From: an uncultured Clostridia bacterium
GTDB taxonomy: Bacteria; Bacillota; Clostridia; Lachnospirales; Anaerotignaceae
Assembly: GCA_958420075.1 (NCBI GenBank)
Contig: CATZIM010000015.1
Coordinates: forward strand, 1 to 16,288
Direction: 5' to 3'
DNA length: 16,288 nt
This document shows, piece by piece, positions 15,038-16,288 of the stretch (positions are counted from its first letter, which is position 1; every line of letters starts with the position of its first letter). The position numbers and the translations under genes were made by a program. A model generated the notes under the pieces. It was not told where the DNA came from and made no database searches. It worked only from the letters and a program-made list of their open reading frames with translations.

Positions 15038-15736
15038 ATGAAAGAAATCATCAAAATCGAAAATTTGAATAAAACATATGATACTGGTGCCATTCAGGTT
15101 CATGCCCTGCGGGACATTAACCTGACCATCCATGAAGGGGAATATGTTGCCATCATGGGGCAGTCCGGTTCCGGTAAATCCACACTGATGAATATTCTGG
15201 GGTGTATGGACAGACAGTTTTCCGGCACTTATGAACTGGACGGCATCAGCATTGCTCAGCAGAGTGAAAATCAGCTTTCTGCTATCCGTAATCAGAAAAT
15301 TGGATTTGTTTTTCAGGCGTTTCAGCTCATTCCCAGAACTTCCGCACTGAAAAATGTGGAAATCCCTATGATTTATGCAGGTATGAAGGCAGATGCACGA
15401 AAAGCAAAAGCCGCTGCCCTTTTGGAAAAAGTAGGTCTGGGACAGCGTATCCATCATATGCCAAATGAACTTTCCGGCGGTCAGAAACAGCGTGTAGCCA
15501 TTGCAAGGGCGTTGGCAAATGACCCTGCCATTATTCTGGCAGACGAACCCACCGGGAATCTGGACACAAAGGCATCCTATGAAATCATGGAGTTTTTCAC
15601 CAATCTGAATAAAGAAGGGGCGACCGTAGTGGTGGTTACCCATGAAGAAGAAATCGCAGCCTATACAGACCGTATCATCCGGTTCCAGGATGGGCAGATC
15701 ATCAGTGATAAAAAGGTGGTGAAGGGCTCATGTTGA
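15038..15736 (+). CDS. ABC transporter ATP-binding protein (MacB/LolD/YknY type)
   Basis: This 232-residue ATPase is complete. Walker A is GQSGSGKST (41-49), the Q-loop is in FVFQAFQLIPR, the ABC signature is LSGGQKQR (145-152), Walker B ends with Asp169 before the catalytic Glu170 in LADEPTGNLD, and the switch histidine is in VVTHEEE. LADEPTGNLDTK and the FQAFQLIPRTSALKNVE stretch are typical of the MacB/LolD/FtsE group, which powers mechanotransmission pumps. It follows the adaptor by 6 bases, and its stop overlaps the start of the permease (ATGTTGA, 15730-15736), so the subunits are made together. Confidence 0.95.
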   Translation: MKEIIKIENLNKTYDTGAIQVHALRDINLTIHEGEYVAIMGQSGSGKSTLMNILGCMDRQFSGTYELDGISIAQQSENQLSAIRNQKIGFVFQAFQLIPRTSALKNVEIPMIYAGMKADARKAKAAALLEKVGLGQRIHHMPNELSGGQKQRVAIARALANDPAIILADEPTGNLDTKASYEIMEFFTNLNKEGATVVVVTHEEEIAAYTDRIIRFQDGQIISDKKVVKGSC

Positions 15737-16288
15737 TTTTTGAAAATATCCGTTTGGCGCTTTCCTCCATCCGTGCCAATAAAATGCGCTCCTTCCTGAC
15801 TATGCTGGGCATGATTATCGGTATCAGCTCTGTTATTGCCATTGTTTCTCTGGGGGACACCATGCGGAGTGTTGTTGCAAATGAGTATAAGAATGTAGGT
15901 CTGGGGCTGGCGTATATGTATATCAATCCTCCTGATGACACCTATGGAGATAATACATATTTCACCACCACAGACGCGGAAAATTTGAAAGAAGCTATGG
16001 GCGATGATCTGGCTTATGTAGGTTTCAATCAAAATCTGCGAAAGGATATGACCGTTGGCAGAAGAACAAAAACACTGTACGTAAGCGGTCTGGCGGAAAA
16101 TCCAACAGCTATGAAAAATCTGAAGATCATTTACGGCAGAATGCTCAGCGATAAAGATTTTCAGGAAAAACGCCATCACATCGTTTTGCAGAAAGAAACA
16201 GCAGAAGGATTTTTCGGAGATGCCAATGCCGTTGGGAAAACGGTCAAAGTCAAACTCAATGAGGATCTGGAAGAATTTCTGGTGGTAG
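15730..16288 (+). CDS. MacB-like ABC transporter permease, N-terminal part (cut by window edge)
   Basis: ATG at 15730 overlaps the ATPase stop by 7 bases and opens a frame of 186 codons with no stop before the edge. The protein starts MLIFENIRLALSSIRANKMRS, the usual cytoplasmic lead of FtsX/MacB permeases. A membrane helix (about 22-42, FLTMLGMIIGISSVIAIVSLG) follows, then an extracellular MacB-PCD domain (from about 43). That domain includes DAENLKEAMGDDLAYVG and the typical YGRMLSDKDFQEKRHHIVL and FFGDANAVGKTVKV strands. The remaining three membrane helices should lie beyond the window. Together with the two genes before it this makes an adaptor-ATPase-permease exporter. Confidence 0.92.
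   Translation, partial: MLIFENIRLALSSIRANKMRSFLTMLGMIIGISSVIAIVSLGDTMRSVVANEYKNVGLGLAYMYINPPDDTYGDNTYFTTTDAENLKEAMGDDLAYVGFNQNLRKDMTVGRRTKTLYVSGLAENPTAMKNLKIIYGRMLSDKDFQEKRHHIVLQKETAEGFFGDANAVGKTVKVKLNEDLEEFLVV

Overview
The window looks like chromosomal DNA from a spore-forming, low-to-mid GC member of the Bacillota, most likely class Clostridia near the Lachnospirales. The evidence is strong AGGAGG-type ribosome sites before nearly every gene, sigma-A promoters, a perfect CIRCE operator, a BclA-like collagen repeat protein of exosporium type, a DUF5721-like protein typical of Lachnospiraceae, and a Gram-positive MacA/MacB-type ABC exporter. The genus is not determined.

Layout. 1-732 (minus): the first 244 codons of a collagen-like surface protein, running off the left edge. 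908-3660 (minus): a compact four-gene operon read from 3660 downwards: ArsC/Spx-like protein, nitrilase-family amidase, GNAT acetyltransferase, and a COG1915/TIGR00300 (archaeal-type ornithine cyclodeaminase) protein, closed by a terminator at 812-853. 3874-4946 (plus): exodeoxyribonuclease exoA and a small unknown protein. A shared bidirectional terminator (4974-5009) separates them from htpG (5029-7086, minus), which has a sigma-A promoter and an adjacent CIRCE operator. A DUF5721-like gene (minus) and glnS (plus) diverge from about 7700-7850.

9849-13513 (plus) is the most unusual part: a CaiT-like BCCT transporter overlaps by the sequence TGATG a single reading frame that joins an M20 metallo-hydrolase directly to an MmuM-type homocysteine S-methyltransferase. 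It resembles the E. coli mmuP-mmuM (S-methylmethionine salvage) pair with a different transporter and an added hydrolase. The inferred job is uptake of a methylated sulfonium or betaine-like compound, possibly in a capped form, release of the cap, and methyl transfer to homocysteine to give methionine. The junction keeps the methyltransferase ATG with a good internal ribosome site, so a separate methyltransferase may also be made.

13805-16288 (plus): a membrane-fusion adaptor, an ATPase and the start of a MacB-like permease form an ABC exporter operon that runs off the right edge.

Beyond genes, two hairpins about 12.8 kb apart (811-873 and 13604-13668) share not only the stem but also an 18-base downstream tail (17/18 identical), which suggests a dispersed intergenic repeat that also works as a terminator. 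No tRNA, rRNA, CRISPR array, insertion sequence or known riboswitch was seen.
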